From: Pigmentiphaga litoralis
GTDB taxonomy: Bacteria; Pseudomonadota; Gammaproteobacteria; Burkholderiales; Burkholderiaceae_B
Direction: 5' to 3'
DNA: 64,000 nt
NCBI RefSeq assembly: GCF_014651835.1
Contig: NZ_BMXQ01000001.1
Location: forward strand, 1,502,801-1,566,800
The translations under genes were made by a program, and so were the position numbers. The number at the start of each line of letters is the position of its first letter. The first letter of the stretch is position 1. The notes beneath the pieces were generated by a model that was not told where the DNA came from, ran no database searches, and saw only the letters and a list, made by a program, of their open reading frames with translations. Below, piece after piece: positions 35,512 through 43,409 of this stretch.

Positions 35512-36297
35512 TTAAATCTGCTGGCGCGTCGTCAGCACTGTTTCCAGTTTTGTCGCCATCTGCAGATGACTCTCGCGGCTGCTGCGGTAAATCTCGACAC
35601 GCATCACGATCAAGCTGACCAGCGAGATCAGAAAGACGGCGTAAGGCAGGACGTCGCCATCAAACTGCAGGCCGCCAAACTCGCGCGGCGCGGCACAGAC
35701 GATCGCGCCAGCCGCTACACCCAGGTAGTGCATGCCGCACACTGCCAGGGCCATCAACACCGCGGCGCCGATGCGCTGCCATTCGGTGTAAAGGTTGAAT
35801 GCAAGCCACAGCGCCACGGTGGCGGCAACAATGGCAACCCCCATCGATGCGACAACCAGCCAGCCGTTCCAGTCAAACACTGCTGACATGCGCATCGAGT
35901 TCATGCCCAGGTAATGCATGGCCACCACGCCCAGTCCTGCGACCACGCCGGCGATCGCGCAACGGGCCAGCGTGAAACGCGCCCGGCCGACAAACCACAA
36001 TGCGGCGCCCGACAAGGCGATCGCGACGATGAGACTGAACATTGTCATGGCGGCACCGTAGGCCACTCGTGACGGAATGATCTGCGCTGCCATGCCGATG
36101 AAGTGCATTCCCCATATACCGACGCCGCCAAGCGCCACTGCAGCCGCAACCACATACCCGATGTGCGTGCGGTTGTCAGGCGTCCGAATGCGGCTGGCGG
36201 CCAGCAAGGCGACGTAAGCACCGAGCGCCGAAATCGCAAAAGAAAGGGCGACCAGACCACCGTCGAACTGCAAGGGAATAATGTCGCCAGGTTGCAT
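35512..36297 (-). CDS. Stand-alone MHYT-domain membrane sensor protein
   Basis: Integral membrane protein of 261 residues made almost only of an MHYT domain: three motifs MHFIGM, MHYLGMNSM and MHYLGV in successive helices, about seven helices in total. MHYT domains are proposed to sense diatomic gases through bound copper. Unlike most family members it lacks a GGDEF, EAL, kinase or DNA-binding output; the C-terminal 30 residues form a short charged helix. The frame is open to 36498, but AAGGAAG before ATG 36297 decides the start. It lies directly upstream of the Tad operon on the same strand (78 bases to flp) and may be read through into it. Confidence 0.88.
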   Translation of the reverse strand: MQPGDIIPLQFDGGLVALSFAISALGAYVALLAASRIRTPDNRTHIGYVVAAAVALGGVGIWGMHFIGMAAQIIPSRVAYGAAMTMFSLIVAIALSGAALWFVGRARFTLARCAIAGVVAGLGVVAMHYLGMNSMRMSAVFDWNGWLVVASMGVAIVAATVALWLAFNLYTEWQRIGAAVLMALAVCGMHYLGVAAGAIVCAAPREFGGLQFDGDVLPYAVFLISLVSLIVMRVEIYRSSRESHLQMATKLETVLTTRQQI

Positions 36298-36652
36298 CGC
36301 TTCCTTTCCAGATAACACCCTGTTACTGGTCGGCCACAGGGTTGTATGAAACACCATCATGTCGCCCACCTGCGATGTCGCGTAAACACCAACTTGATAG
36401 CGATGTGAACCATTGCGTATCAAATCGGCATACCGGCGATAATCGCAAAGCGACGAGCGAATACTAAAAAACATTATCTCCAGCGCGGCATTCGGCAAGT
36501 ATCGGGTACCACCGTCCTACATTCGTCCCATCGTGAACAAAGCTGCGATTAACCCTGAGTTAATCGCGCCGCAGTATGTTTTCGCCAACGTCCTTATGCC
36601 AAACTTGCGGCCACTAGCCTGTGCCATAACACCTGCCCGGAGGCTCTTTCGC
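36298..36652. other. Intergenic region between MHYT and TpsB genes
   Basis: This 355-base stretch is less GC-rich than its neighbours and should hold the divergent promoters of the MHYT/Tad genes and of the TpsB gene. The only clear structure is the inverted repeat at 36545-36567. An open frame from 36533 runs into the TpsB gene but lacks a ribosome-binding site, so I treat it as untranslated. Confidence 0.6.
36545..36567. promoter_or_regulatory. Inverted repeat GCGATTAA-N7-TTAATCGC, candidate operator
   Basis: A perfect 8-bp inverted repeat with a 7-base spacer lies about 85 bases before the TpsB start codon. Size and symmetry suit a dimeric winged-helix regulator, for example the MarR protein encoded at the end of this gene group. 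Confidence 0.5.
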
Positions 36653-38341
36653 ATGCCCCAACGCCCTCGCCTGCGCGCTGTCTGGTTGCCTGCAGCGCTG
36701 CTGGCCGCCCTGCCCTTTGCCAGCCAGGCCGCCGACAGCCCCGGCCTGGGCAATCCGCTGGATGCCTTGCCACAACGGCCCGCCGAACCCGCACCCGAGG
36801 CGCCGCCCGTCGTGGTGCCGCAAACGCCCGCATCGGATGCGCAGCAGTCCACGCTCGCCCGGATCATTACGCCGGCCAACTTCGACGTCACCGGGGTGAC
36901 TGCGTTGCCGTTTGCCGACGTCGTTGCGATCCTCGAGCCGCTCGCGGGCAAGCCGACCACCGTCGCGGCATTGATCGCCGCGGCCGATCGCATTACCGAG
37001 CTGTATCGGCAGCAGGGCTATATCCTGTCCTTCGCCTTGATCCAGAACCAGGACTTTGCCGGCGGGCTGGTCAGGGTGACGGTGGTCGAAGGCTATGTCG
37101 GCAGCACGCAGATCACCGGGGACGTGGGACCGGCCATTGCCAAGCTGCAGGACTACGCGCGGGTGATCGAGCAAGAACGCCCTCTTACCCGCAAGACACT
37201 GGAGCGGCAGCTGAATCTGATGGCCACCGTGGCCGGCATGAAGGTCAGGCCGGAGCTGAGCCTGCCCAAGCGCGCCGATGGCGCGACCGAGCTCACGCTG
37301 GCCGTCGACGACAAGGCATTGCGTTTCGACGCCGGCATCAGCAACCTGAGCACTGGCACGCATGCCATTGTGACTGCCACGGCCAGCAGCCTGACGCCCC
37401 TGGCGGAACAGGTGCAATTGATGGCGGCCGTGCCGAGCGGCAGCGACAAGCTGCAGTACTACGCCGGCAACGTGGTGGTGCCGATCGGCAGCGACGGCAT
37501 GACCGTCAAGGCCGATGCCTTCAGCTATCGCGCCGAGCCGCAGAACGACATCCTGCAGGCGCAGGGCCTGGATCGCGAGATCCAGAACCAGCGTGCTGGC
37601 GTCAGCGTCAGCTACCCCTTCATCATCAGCAATCAGCAGGCATTAACCGCGACCGCCGGGGTCTATGCGTCCAGCAGCCGCGACACCTACCGCAGCCAGG
37701 CGACCGGCGCATCGGCGCAACTGACGACGCATCTGCGTGTGCTGCATGCTGACGTGACCTACGCCGACAGTTCTTTGCTGCAGTCGCGCCGCCTGACGGC
37801 AAGCATCAACCAGGGACTGGATGTTCTGGACGCGCGTCAGAACCAGCAAGGTATCGGCGCGGACTACGACCTGGACTTCACGCGCGTCACGTTGGGCGGC
37901 ACCCAGTCGCTGACCTTGCCAGCGCAATTCGGCGTCTCGTTCTCTGCGCTGGGCCAGTACAGCTCGAACTCGTTGCCCACCTCCGAGCAGATCACGTTTG
38001 GCGGACAACGATTCGCACGCGGTTATCCGGCCGGCGAAGTCGGCGGCGACAAGGGTTATGGGGCAGCGTTCGAAATCAACCGGCGGTTCGCCACCGGCCT
38101 GACCTATGTGCCGGTGGTACAGCCCTATGTGGTGGCCGACGCGGCGCGGGCTTCCTTGAACGACAGCCGCTTCACCCTGGCGACGCGCAAGCTTGCTTCC
38201 GTGGCCCTGGGCCTGAGGGTGACGGACCAGAAACGTTATGCGCTGGACCTCAATCTCGCCAAGCCGGTGGGCGATCGTCCTGTCAACGCCAATGGCCGTC
38301 CATTGCGCTTCAACGCGAACTATTCGTTCCAGTTCGAATAA
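36653..38341 (+). CDS. TpsB-type outer-membrane transporter (ShlB/FhaC/HecB family)
   Basis: Two-partner-secretion transporter of 562 residues. A signal peptide (PAALLAALPFASQA) leads to a Pro-rich linker, a POTRA_2 domain (about 80-160; ITPANFDVTGVTALPFADV), a ShlB-type second POTRA and a 16-strand barrel ending in aromatic Phe (FNANYSFQFE). The loop-6 motif RFARGYPAGE, the (V)RGY/F hallmark of the Omp85/TpsB superfamily, is present. GGAGG eight bases before ATG 36653 fixes the start. TpsB proteins normally export a partner with an N-terminal TPS domain; none is encoded here. The next gene instead encodes a repeat-rich lipoprotein. Confidence 0.93.
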   Translation: MPQRPRLRAVWLPAALLAALPFASQAADSPGLGNPLDALPQRPAEPAPEAPPVVVPQTPASDAQQSTLARIITPANFDVTGVTALPFADVVAILEPLAGKPTTVAALIAAADRITELYRQQGYILSFALIQNQDFAGGLVRVTVVEGYVGSTQITGDVGPAIAKLQDYARVIEQERPLTRKTLERQLNLMATVAGMKVRPELSLPKRADGATELTLAVDDKALRFDAGISNLSTGTHAIVTATASSLTPLAEQVQLMAAVPSGSDKLQYYAGNVVVPIGSDGMTVKADAFSYRAEPQNDILQAQGLDREIQNQRAGVSVSYPFIISNQQALTATAGVYASSSRDTYRSQATGASAQLTTHLRVLHADVTYADSSLLQSRRLTASINQGLDVLDARQNQQGIGADYDLDFTRVTLGGTQSLTLPAQFGVSFSALGQYSSNSLPTSEQITFGGQRFARGYPAGEVGGDKGYGAAFEINRRFATGLTYVPVVQPYVVADAARASLNDSRFTLATRKLASVALGLRVTDQKRYALDLNLAKPVGDRPVNANGRPLRFNANYSFQFE

Positions 38342-38352
38342 CGCAGTCTCGT

Positions 38353-38384
38353 TACGTAACGCTGTTCCCGGCGCTACGTAACGC
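38353..38384. promoter_or_regulatory. Direct repeat of TACGTAACGC with 22-bp period
   Basis: Two identical copies of TACGTAACGC (38353-38362 and 38375-38384) lie just after the TpsB stop; the first also forms the 12-bp palindrome CGTTACGTAACG. The 22-base period is two helical turns, as for paired regulator sites. It is about 230 bases upstream of the lipoprotein start. Confidence 0.55.
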
Positions 38385-38612
38385 CCCCGCCGTTCCGGCC
38401 CTCTTCTCCCCGTTTGAAGCCCTTCGCGCGGTGTGTCGATCACACCGCCGCGTATGCTCGCGACCCCTGATTCCTCCTGTGTTTGCAAGACCTTGGCGAC
38501 ATTTTGGCGGCAGGTCGGCGGACGCCTTGTGATCAACGATCCATGCATTGGCATACGTTTTGCAATGAGGGGATCAGGCAGTCACGCCGCTTCAGAAAGG
38601 CAGAGGAACATC

Positions 38613-41270
38613 ATGTACACAGACATCACAAAACCGGGCGGTCGCGTATTGGTCGCCGCATTGCTGCTGGCGCTTTCTTCGCTGTCGGGGTGTTCCTCGT
38701 CAGGCGGAACCAGTGGTCTCGTTGGCGGCGGCTCGGGGGACTCCGGCACGTCGGGCGGTAACGGCGGTAGCGGCGGTGGTACGCCGACGAACCCGGGTAC
38801 GGGCACCGGCACGACTCCTGGCACGGGCACAGGTACCACTCCTGGCACGGGCACAGGTACGACTCCTGGCACAGGCACGGGAACGACCCCAGGTACCGGC
38901 ACGGGCACGACCCCAGGTACCGGCACGGGCACAACCCCAGGCACTGGCACCACCCCTGGCACTGGCACGGGTACGACTCCAGGTACCGGCACGGGTACGA
39001 CCCCTGGCACCGGCACCGGCACGACCCCAGCCACTGGCACGGGCACAACCCCCGGTGCCGGCACAGGTACCACGCCCGGGACCGGGACCGGCACCAACCC
39101 TGGCACCGGCACGCCGACCAATCCTGGCACGCCCAACACGCCACTCACCGGTGTTCTTGGTCCGGTCCTGGGTGGTGTCGGCCAGGTCGTTGACAACATC
39201 ATCAATGTGGGCGCGGCGCCGACGCTTGGCGGCGCCGGCGCGCAGCTCGATCCGGTCATCACCCCGGTCGCCAACAACGTGGCCGGTGCCACGCAAACCA
39301 TCGGTGCGACGACCGGTCTAGGCGCCCCGCTCAATGGCATCCTGGGTACCGTCGGCAGCACGGTCACCCACGTCGGCACCGCCCTCGATACCAGCAACTC
39401 GCCGCTGACCAGTGGCGTGAGCGGCCTCGTCGCAGGCCTTGGCAACACGGTCAGCAGTGTCGGTCCCGTGCTGGATGGCACGAGTAGCCCCGCCAACCCG
39501 GTGGGCACGGTCCTGACGAACCTGACGGGCGCCGTTGGTAGCCTGACGCAGAACGTCGGCGGACAAGGCGGCCTGCTCTCCCCGATCACGACACTGATCG
39601 CAAACGTGAATGGCGGCGCGGTCAATCCGCCGGTGCTGGGTCCCAGCCTGGCCACGACTGGCCAGGCCGTCGACAACGTCGCCAACCTGAATCTGGCCAG
39701 CACGCTTGGCAAGGTCGGCACGGGGCTCGACCCGCTGGTCAGCCCGGTCGCCGGCGCGACCACCACGCTCACCCAAAACGTCGGCGCGGCCACAGGCCTG
39801 GGCCAGCCGGTCAGCGGTCTGCTGACCTCGGTGGGCGGCGCGATTGCCAACGTCGGCACCCACACCGACGTGCCCTTGCCGGTGGGCGGCACGGCGCTCA
39901 ACAACGTCGTCACCGGCCTGGGCAACACGGTGGCCAGCACGGGCGCGCTGGTCAACGCCTCGCCGGCCGCGACCAACCCCCTGGGCACGGTGCTGAACAA
40001 CGCGACCGGCACCGTCCAGGCGCTGACATCCGGCCTGGGTGTGACGGGCGAAGGTGGCCTGCTCAGCAACATCGTCGGCGGTGCGGGCCAGGTCCCGGGC
40101 AATGGCGGCACGACACCGACCACCGGTCTCGGCGCTGTCGTCGGCAACCTGCCGGTAGTCGGCCCGATCGCCGCGCCGGCGGTCAGCGCGGTGGTTACTC
40201 CGGTAGTGGCCTCGATCGTTGCGCCTATCGTTGCAGGTGACAACGGTCTGCTCACCAGCCTGCCGGTCGTGGGCAACATTCTGGGCGGCGCAGCACCCGC
40301 ACCCGGCGCGGGCACGGGTGCGGGTGTGGGTGTGGGCGTCGGCGTAGGTGTCGGCGCAAGCGTCAACCTCGGCGGCGTCGTGGGCAACGTCGTTGCCCCG
40401 ATCGTTGCAGGTGACAACGGTGTGCTGACCAACCTCCCCGTCGTCGGCAACCTCCTGGGCGGCGCAGCCACGACGCCGGGCACCGGCGACACCGCGCCGG
40501 CCACCGGCCTGGGCGCGGTCGTCGGCAACCTGCCGGTCGTCGGCAACGTCGTTGCCCCGATCGTTGCGGGCAGCAACGGTGCTTTGACCAACTTGCCGGT
40601 TGTGGGCAACATTCAGGGTGGCGCGGCTGCAACGCCGGGCACCGGAAATCCGGCCTCTGGCGCACTAGTGCCGATTACCGGCAACCTCAACCAATTGATG
40701 GGGGGCACGGGCAATCTGCTGGCTCCGGTCACGGGTGGTTTGCTGGCCAACACGGGCGCGTCCAACCCGCTTCCGGTCGCCAAGCCGGCCCTGACCAACA
40801 CCGGCAGCGCCGTCGACAACCTCGTCAACATCGGCGCCAAGGAAAGCCTCGGCCAGGCCGGCGCGGCACTCGATCCCATCGTCACACCCATCGTTGTCCC
40901 TGCTACGGCCGCTACGCAGACCGTCGGCGCGCAGACCGGTCTGGGTGCGCCGGTCAACGCCATCGTGACGCAGATCGGCGGCGCGCTGACCCAGGTCGGC
41001 ACGCAAGTCGGCGTCGCCACGCCCGTGCTCGGGACGGCGGTCGGGGGCGTGGTGACGGGTGCCGGTCAAGCGGTCGCCAGCACCGGCGGCGTCGTGAGCA
41101 CGGCCAATCCGGCAGCGCCTAATCCTGTAGGAGGTGTATTGACCAACCTCACGGGCGCGGTCAACAGTGTGACCTCGGGTGTGGGACACGCGGGGACCAC
41201 GACCGGCACGACAGGCGCATTGGCACCGGTGCAGAACCTGCTGGGCGGACTGCTAGGCGGCCGCAAGTAA
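38613..41270 (+). CDS. Large repeat-built lipoprotein (collagen-like/Gly-Thr-Pro repeat surface protein)
   Basis: Lipoprotein of 885 residues: signal peptide with lipobox LSSLSGC, then a Gly/Ser linker. Residues about 61-170 are 14 units of PGTGTGTT-like octapeptides. Two copies of a 150-residue module follow (A1 about 180-335, A2 about 340-490; both have VDN, GLGAP/GLGQP, NTVxSxGxxV, NPxGTVL). Next comes a block of LPVVGN...VAPIVAG repeats (about 505-690), and then a third module A3 (about 720-880). There are no cysteines after the lipobox and few charged residues. It is probably a surface or outer-membrane stalk. It follows a TpsB gene but has no TPS domain. AGAGGA before ATG 38613 supports the start. 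Confidence 0.88.
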   Translation: MYTDITKPGGRVLVAALLLALSSLSGCSSSGGTSGLVGGGSGDSGTSGGNGGSGGGTPTNPGTGTGTTPGTGTGTTPGTGTGTTPGTGTGTTPGTGTGTTPGTGTGTTPGTGTTPGTGTGTTPGTGTGTTPGTGTGTTPATGTGTTPGAGTGTTPGTGTGTNPGTGTPTNPGTPNTPLTGVLGPVLGGVGQVVDNIINVGAAPTLGGAGAQLDPVITPVANNVAGATQTIGATTGLGAPLNGILGTVGSTVTHVGTALDTSNSPLTSGVSGLVAGLGNTVSSVGPVLDGTSSPANPVGTVLTNLTGAVGSLTQNVGGQGGLLSPITTLIANVNGGAVNPPVLGPSLATTGQAVDNVANLNLASTLGKVGTGLDPLVSPVAGATTTLTQNVGAATGLGQPVSGLLTSVGGAIANVGTHTDVPLPVGGTALNNVVTGLGNTVASTGALVNASPAATNPLGTVLNNATGTVQALTSGLGVTGEGGLLSNIVGGAGQVPGNGGTTPTTGLGAVVGNLPVVGPIAAPAVSAVVTPVVASIVAPIVAGDNGLLTSLPVVGNILGGAAPAPGAGTGAGVGVGVGVGVGASVNLGGVVGNVVAPIVAGDNGVLTNLPVVGNLLGGAATTPGTGDTAPATGLGAVVGNLPVVGNVVAPIVAGSNGALTNLPVVGNIQGGAAATPGTGNPASGALVPITGNLNQLMGGTGNLLAPVTGGLLANTGASNPLPVAKPALTNTGSAVDNLVNIGAKESLGQAGAALDPIVTPIVVPATAATQTVGAQTGLGAPVNAIVTQIGGALTQVGTQVGVATPVLGTAVGGVVTGAGQAVASTGGVVSTANPAAPNPVGGVLTNLTGAVNSVTSGVGHAGTTTGTTGALAPVQNLLGGLLGGRK
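38793..39122 (+). repeat. In-frame 24-bp tandem repeats (14 units)
   Basis: About 330 bases made of 24-base units (one unit shortened to 18) coding PGTGTGTT. The units differ mostly at third positions, with a few replacements (ATGTGTT, GAGTGTT, GTGTGTN). Changes in unit number would keep the frame, so repeat-length variation of the surface protein is possible. Confidence 0.95.
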
Positions 41271-41292
41271 AACACTACAAGGAGCAGTCCCT

Positions 41293-41898
41293 ATGTTGGA
41301 TCTGGAGAACGCGATGGGCGCCATGAGCAGTGCCAGCCACGGTACCCACACGATGCAGTCCGAGGAGCGGGACAACGACAACATGGTCAGCGAGATCGTG
41401 ACCATGCTGGGCCGGCGTCTTACGGTCTATACCTCGCTCTATCAGACCGCACTGGCCGAACGCCTTCACCTGAGCGTGGCGGACGTCAAGGCGCTCGAAC
41501 TCGTGATCGAGTTCGTGCCGATCACGACAGGCCAGCTGGCCTGCCTGGCCGGCATCAGCTCTGGCGGCACCACCGCGGTGATCGACCGGCTGGAAATCGC
41601 GGGCTACGTCGTGCGGGACAAGCATCCGCTCGACCGGCGCATCGTCGTGATCCGGCCGGTGGCGGCCAAGTGCGCCGAGATCGAACAGCACATGCGCTCG
41701 GTCGCCGAAGAAGTCGCACACATCGGCGCGCACTACGAACACGAGCAGTTGTCGGCGGTGCACAGTTTCCTGGCGCAATGCGTGCATGCATTGAAGACGG
41801 AAGCGCTGGGGATGCTGAAAGACAATGGCAACGCCAACCTTGCGGACACCCGGCGCGAGTTCACGCCGCGCAAGAATGCGGAGCACAACGGGGTGTGA
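41293..41898 (+). CDS. MarR-family transcriptional regulator
   Basis: Winged-helix regulator of 201 residues. Its first 35 residues are an extension; the core shows LHLSVADVKALELVIEF, the recognition helix ISSGGTTAVIDRLEIAG and the wing KHPLDRRIVVIRPV. AAGGAG lies eight bases before the ATG, only 22 bases after the lipoprotein stop, so the two genes are almost certainly one transcript. This placement suggests that it controls the TpsB/lipoprotein unit. The ligand is unknown. Confidence 0.9.
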   Translation: MLDLENAMGAMSSASHGTHTMQSEERDNDNMVSEIVTMLGRRLTVYTSLYQTALAERLHLSVADVKALELVIEFVPITTGQLACLAGISSGGTTAVIDRLEIAGYVVRDKHPLDRRIVVIRPVAAKCAEIEQHMRSVAEEVAHIGAHYEHEQLSAVHSFLAQCVHALKTEALGMLKDNGNANLADTRREFTPRKNAEHNGV

Positions 41899-41930
41899 TG
41901 GCGAGGCCGGCAACGGCCGCGTCTTGGACA

Positions 41931-41959
41931 GGGGTACGCTGGGGCGTGCCCCTTTTTTT
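41931..41959 (+). terminator. Rho-independent terminator after the MarR gene
   Basis: Stem GGGGTACGC paired with GCGTGCCCC (one G-T wobble), 4-base loop TGGG, then seven T residues. It ends the TpsB/lipoprotein/MarR transcription unit on the + strand. Confidence 0.88.
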
Positions 41960-42032
41960 ATGTCCGTGACACCGGACGGATGCGATACCAGATCGAATAC
42001 ATGGCCGGCAGGAACACCAGTGTCAGCCCTCG
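41958..42032 (-). pseudogene. 3'-terminal remnant of an RND efflux transporter gene
   Basis: The minus strand codes GLTLVFLPAMYSIWYRIR followed by PVSRT and a TAA stop (41958-41960). This matches the last transmembrane helix and tail of AcrB/HAE-type RND permeases (typically LTLLFLPALYxxWFRV). No upstream part of the pump is present: the frame loses similarity within a few codons and runs towards the next gene's promoter. It is therefore a leftover of a deleted gene. The short length limits certainty. Confidence 0.6.
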
Positions 42033-42108
42033 CGGGCGGCGCGGACCACTTGACACGCACCGCCGCCTCCATTTATCTTGCGCACTAGAGTCTTGAGCAA
42101 TAGATAAT

Positions 42109-42540
42109 ATGAAAACCAATGATAGGCATGTCGGGACGGCGCTGTCGTTTGCCCTTTACGGTGCAGCCAATCGTATGGTGCGGCAGCACAAACCTCTTCT
42201 CGAACCGCTGGGTCTGACGTTTCCGCAATACCTGGTCGTGCTCGCTTTGCTCGACGAAGCGCCCATGCCGGTCGGGGTCCTGGGCGCGCGACTGGACATG
42301 GATACCGGGACGATTACCCCGCTGGTCAAACGCCTTGAAGCGTCCGGCATGGTCACGCGCACGCGCGATCCGGAAGACGAACGCCGCGTCATGGTCAACC
42401 TCACGCCGCGCAGCCGCGCCATGGAAGCCAAGGTGCGCGGGATCACGGGCCGGATCAAGACCGCGTGCCGCATGACCGATCGCGACCTTGAAGCATTGCG
42501 CCATACCTTGGAAGCCCTCGCGCATCCGTCGGCGGATTGA
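42109..42540 (+). CDS. OhrR-like MarR-family regulator lacking the sensing cysteine
   Basis: Regulator of 143 residues that follows the OhrR pattern closely: FALYGAANRMVR, PLLEPLGLTFPQYLVVLALL, GARLDMDTGTITPLVKRLE and the wing RDPEDERRVMVNLTP. In OhrR the peroxide-sensing cysteine lies in L-C-F-A-L-Y; here the residue is Ser (LSFALYG). One cysteine remains (KTACRMTD, near residue 121). It is followed after 65 bases by an oxidoreductase gene, its likely target. Sensing must differ from classical organic-peroxide OhrR. Confidence 0.9.
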   Translation: MKTNDRHVGTALSFALYGAANRMVRQHKPLLEPLGLTFPQYLVVLALLDEAPMPVGVLGARLDMDTGTITPLVKRLEASGMVTRTRDPEDERRVMVNLTPRSRAMEAKVRGITGRIKTACRMTDRDLEALRHTLEALAHPSAD

Positions 42541-42605
42541 ATCGTGCGGGTTGGCGCACCGTCGCCGCCCGATGTTTCGTCACCCCTCACTTTTTCAGGA
42601 TCATC

Positions 42606-43352
42606 ATGAAGATTGGAATTCTTGGCGTCGGTCACATCGGCAAGACGCTGTCACGCAAGTTGAGCGCCGCAGGGCACGACGTCCAGGTCGCAAACTCTCG
42701 CGGTCCGGAAACCATCGACAGCGAGGTGCTGGCCTTTGGCGCGCGCGCCGTGGATGCGGCAGACGTCGCACGCGGGGTGGAGGTCCTGATCCTGTCGGTT
42801 CCGTTGAATCGCATGCCGGCAACCGCGTCCCTGGTGGCGTCGCTGCCTGCCGATACGGTCGTCATCGACACATCGAACTATTACCCTGCGCGCGATGACA
42901 GGATCCAGGCCATCGACGCCGGTCAGGTCGAGAGCGAGTGGGTGGTGGAGCAATTGAAACGGCCCGTCGCCAAGGCGTGGAATGCCATTGGTTCGGACTC
43001 GTTGGCCAGGAAAGGCTCGGCGCCAGGCACGCCCGGCCGGATCGCCATTCCCGTCGCGGCGGATCGTGACCGGGACCTTGCGGTCACGCTGTCATTGGTC
43101 GAAGACACCGGATTTGACGCCGTCAATGCCGGCAGCCTGGCCGACTCCTGGCGGCAACAGCCGGGTGCCCCCGGGTACTGCACCGACTTGACCCGCGAAG
43201 AACTGGTCCAGGCGCTTGGCGCAGCTGAGCGGTCACGCCTGCCGCAACGTCGTGACCTTGCGTTCGCGGCCATCAGCGAAAGGTTTGCCGGGGTGGGAAC
43301 AAACCCCGATGCGGACTACGCGGTGCGCCTGGGGCGGGCCCTGTACATGTAA
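42606..43352 (+). CDS. NADPH-dependent F420-reductase-like / NAD(P)-binding oxidoreductase
   Basis: Rossmann protein of 248 residues. The N-terminal MKIGILGVGHIGKTLSRKL is a clear dinucleotide site, and the following VQVANSRGPETI has the serine/arginine that favour NADP. The layout matches the F420:NADP oxidoreductase-like family (DUF2520/pyrroline-reductase type N-terminal domain), members of which in proteobacteria use NADPH with unknown substrates. It probably forms a unit with the OhrR-like regulator. The frame is open to 42537; the ATG at 42606 gives the proper N-terminus. Confidence 0.85.
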   Translation: MKIGILGVGHIGKTLSRKLSAAGHDVQVANSRGPETIDSEVLAFGARAVDAADVARGVEVLILSVPLNRMPATASLVASLPADTVVIDTSNYYPARDDRIQAIDAGQVESEWVVEQLKRPVAKAWNAIGSDSLARKGSAPGTPGRIAIPVAADRDRDLAVTLSLVEDTGFDAVNAGSLADSWRQQPGAPGYCTDLTREELVQALGAAERSRLPQRRDLAFAAISERFAGVGTNPDADYAVRLGRALYM

Positions 43353-43409
43353 GGACGTGATGGCGGTGGCGGTGGCGCGATGCAACTGCCGCTGCCATCA
43401 AGGCGCCCG

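Noticed and set aside
38793-39122. CRISPR-like look of regularly spaced repeats
   Set aside because: The repeats are contiguous, in frame, have no unique spacers and no cas genes nearby.
38582-40612. Antisense open frame of 676 codons across the repeat lipoprotein
   Set aside because: It is the mirror of the Gly-Thr-Pro repeats (codes VPVPGVVP units). The + strand has a signal peptide, lipobox and ribosome-binding site; the antisense has none.
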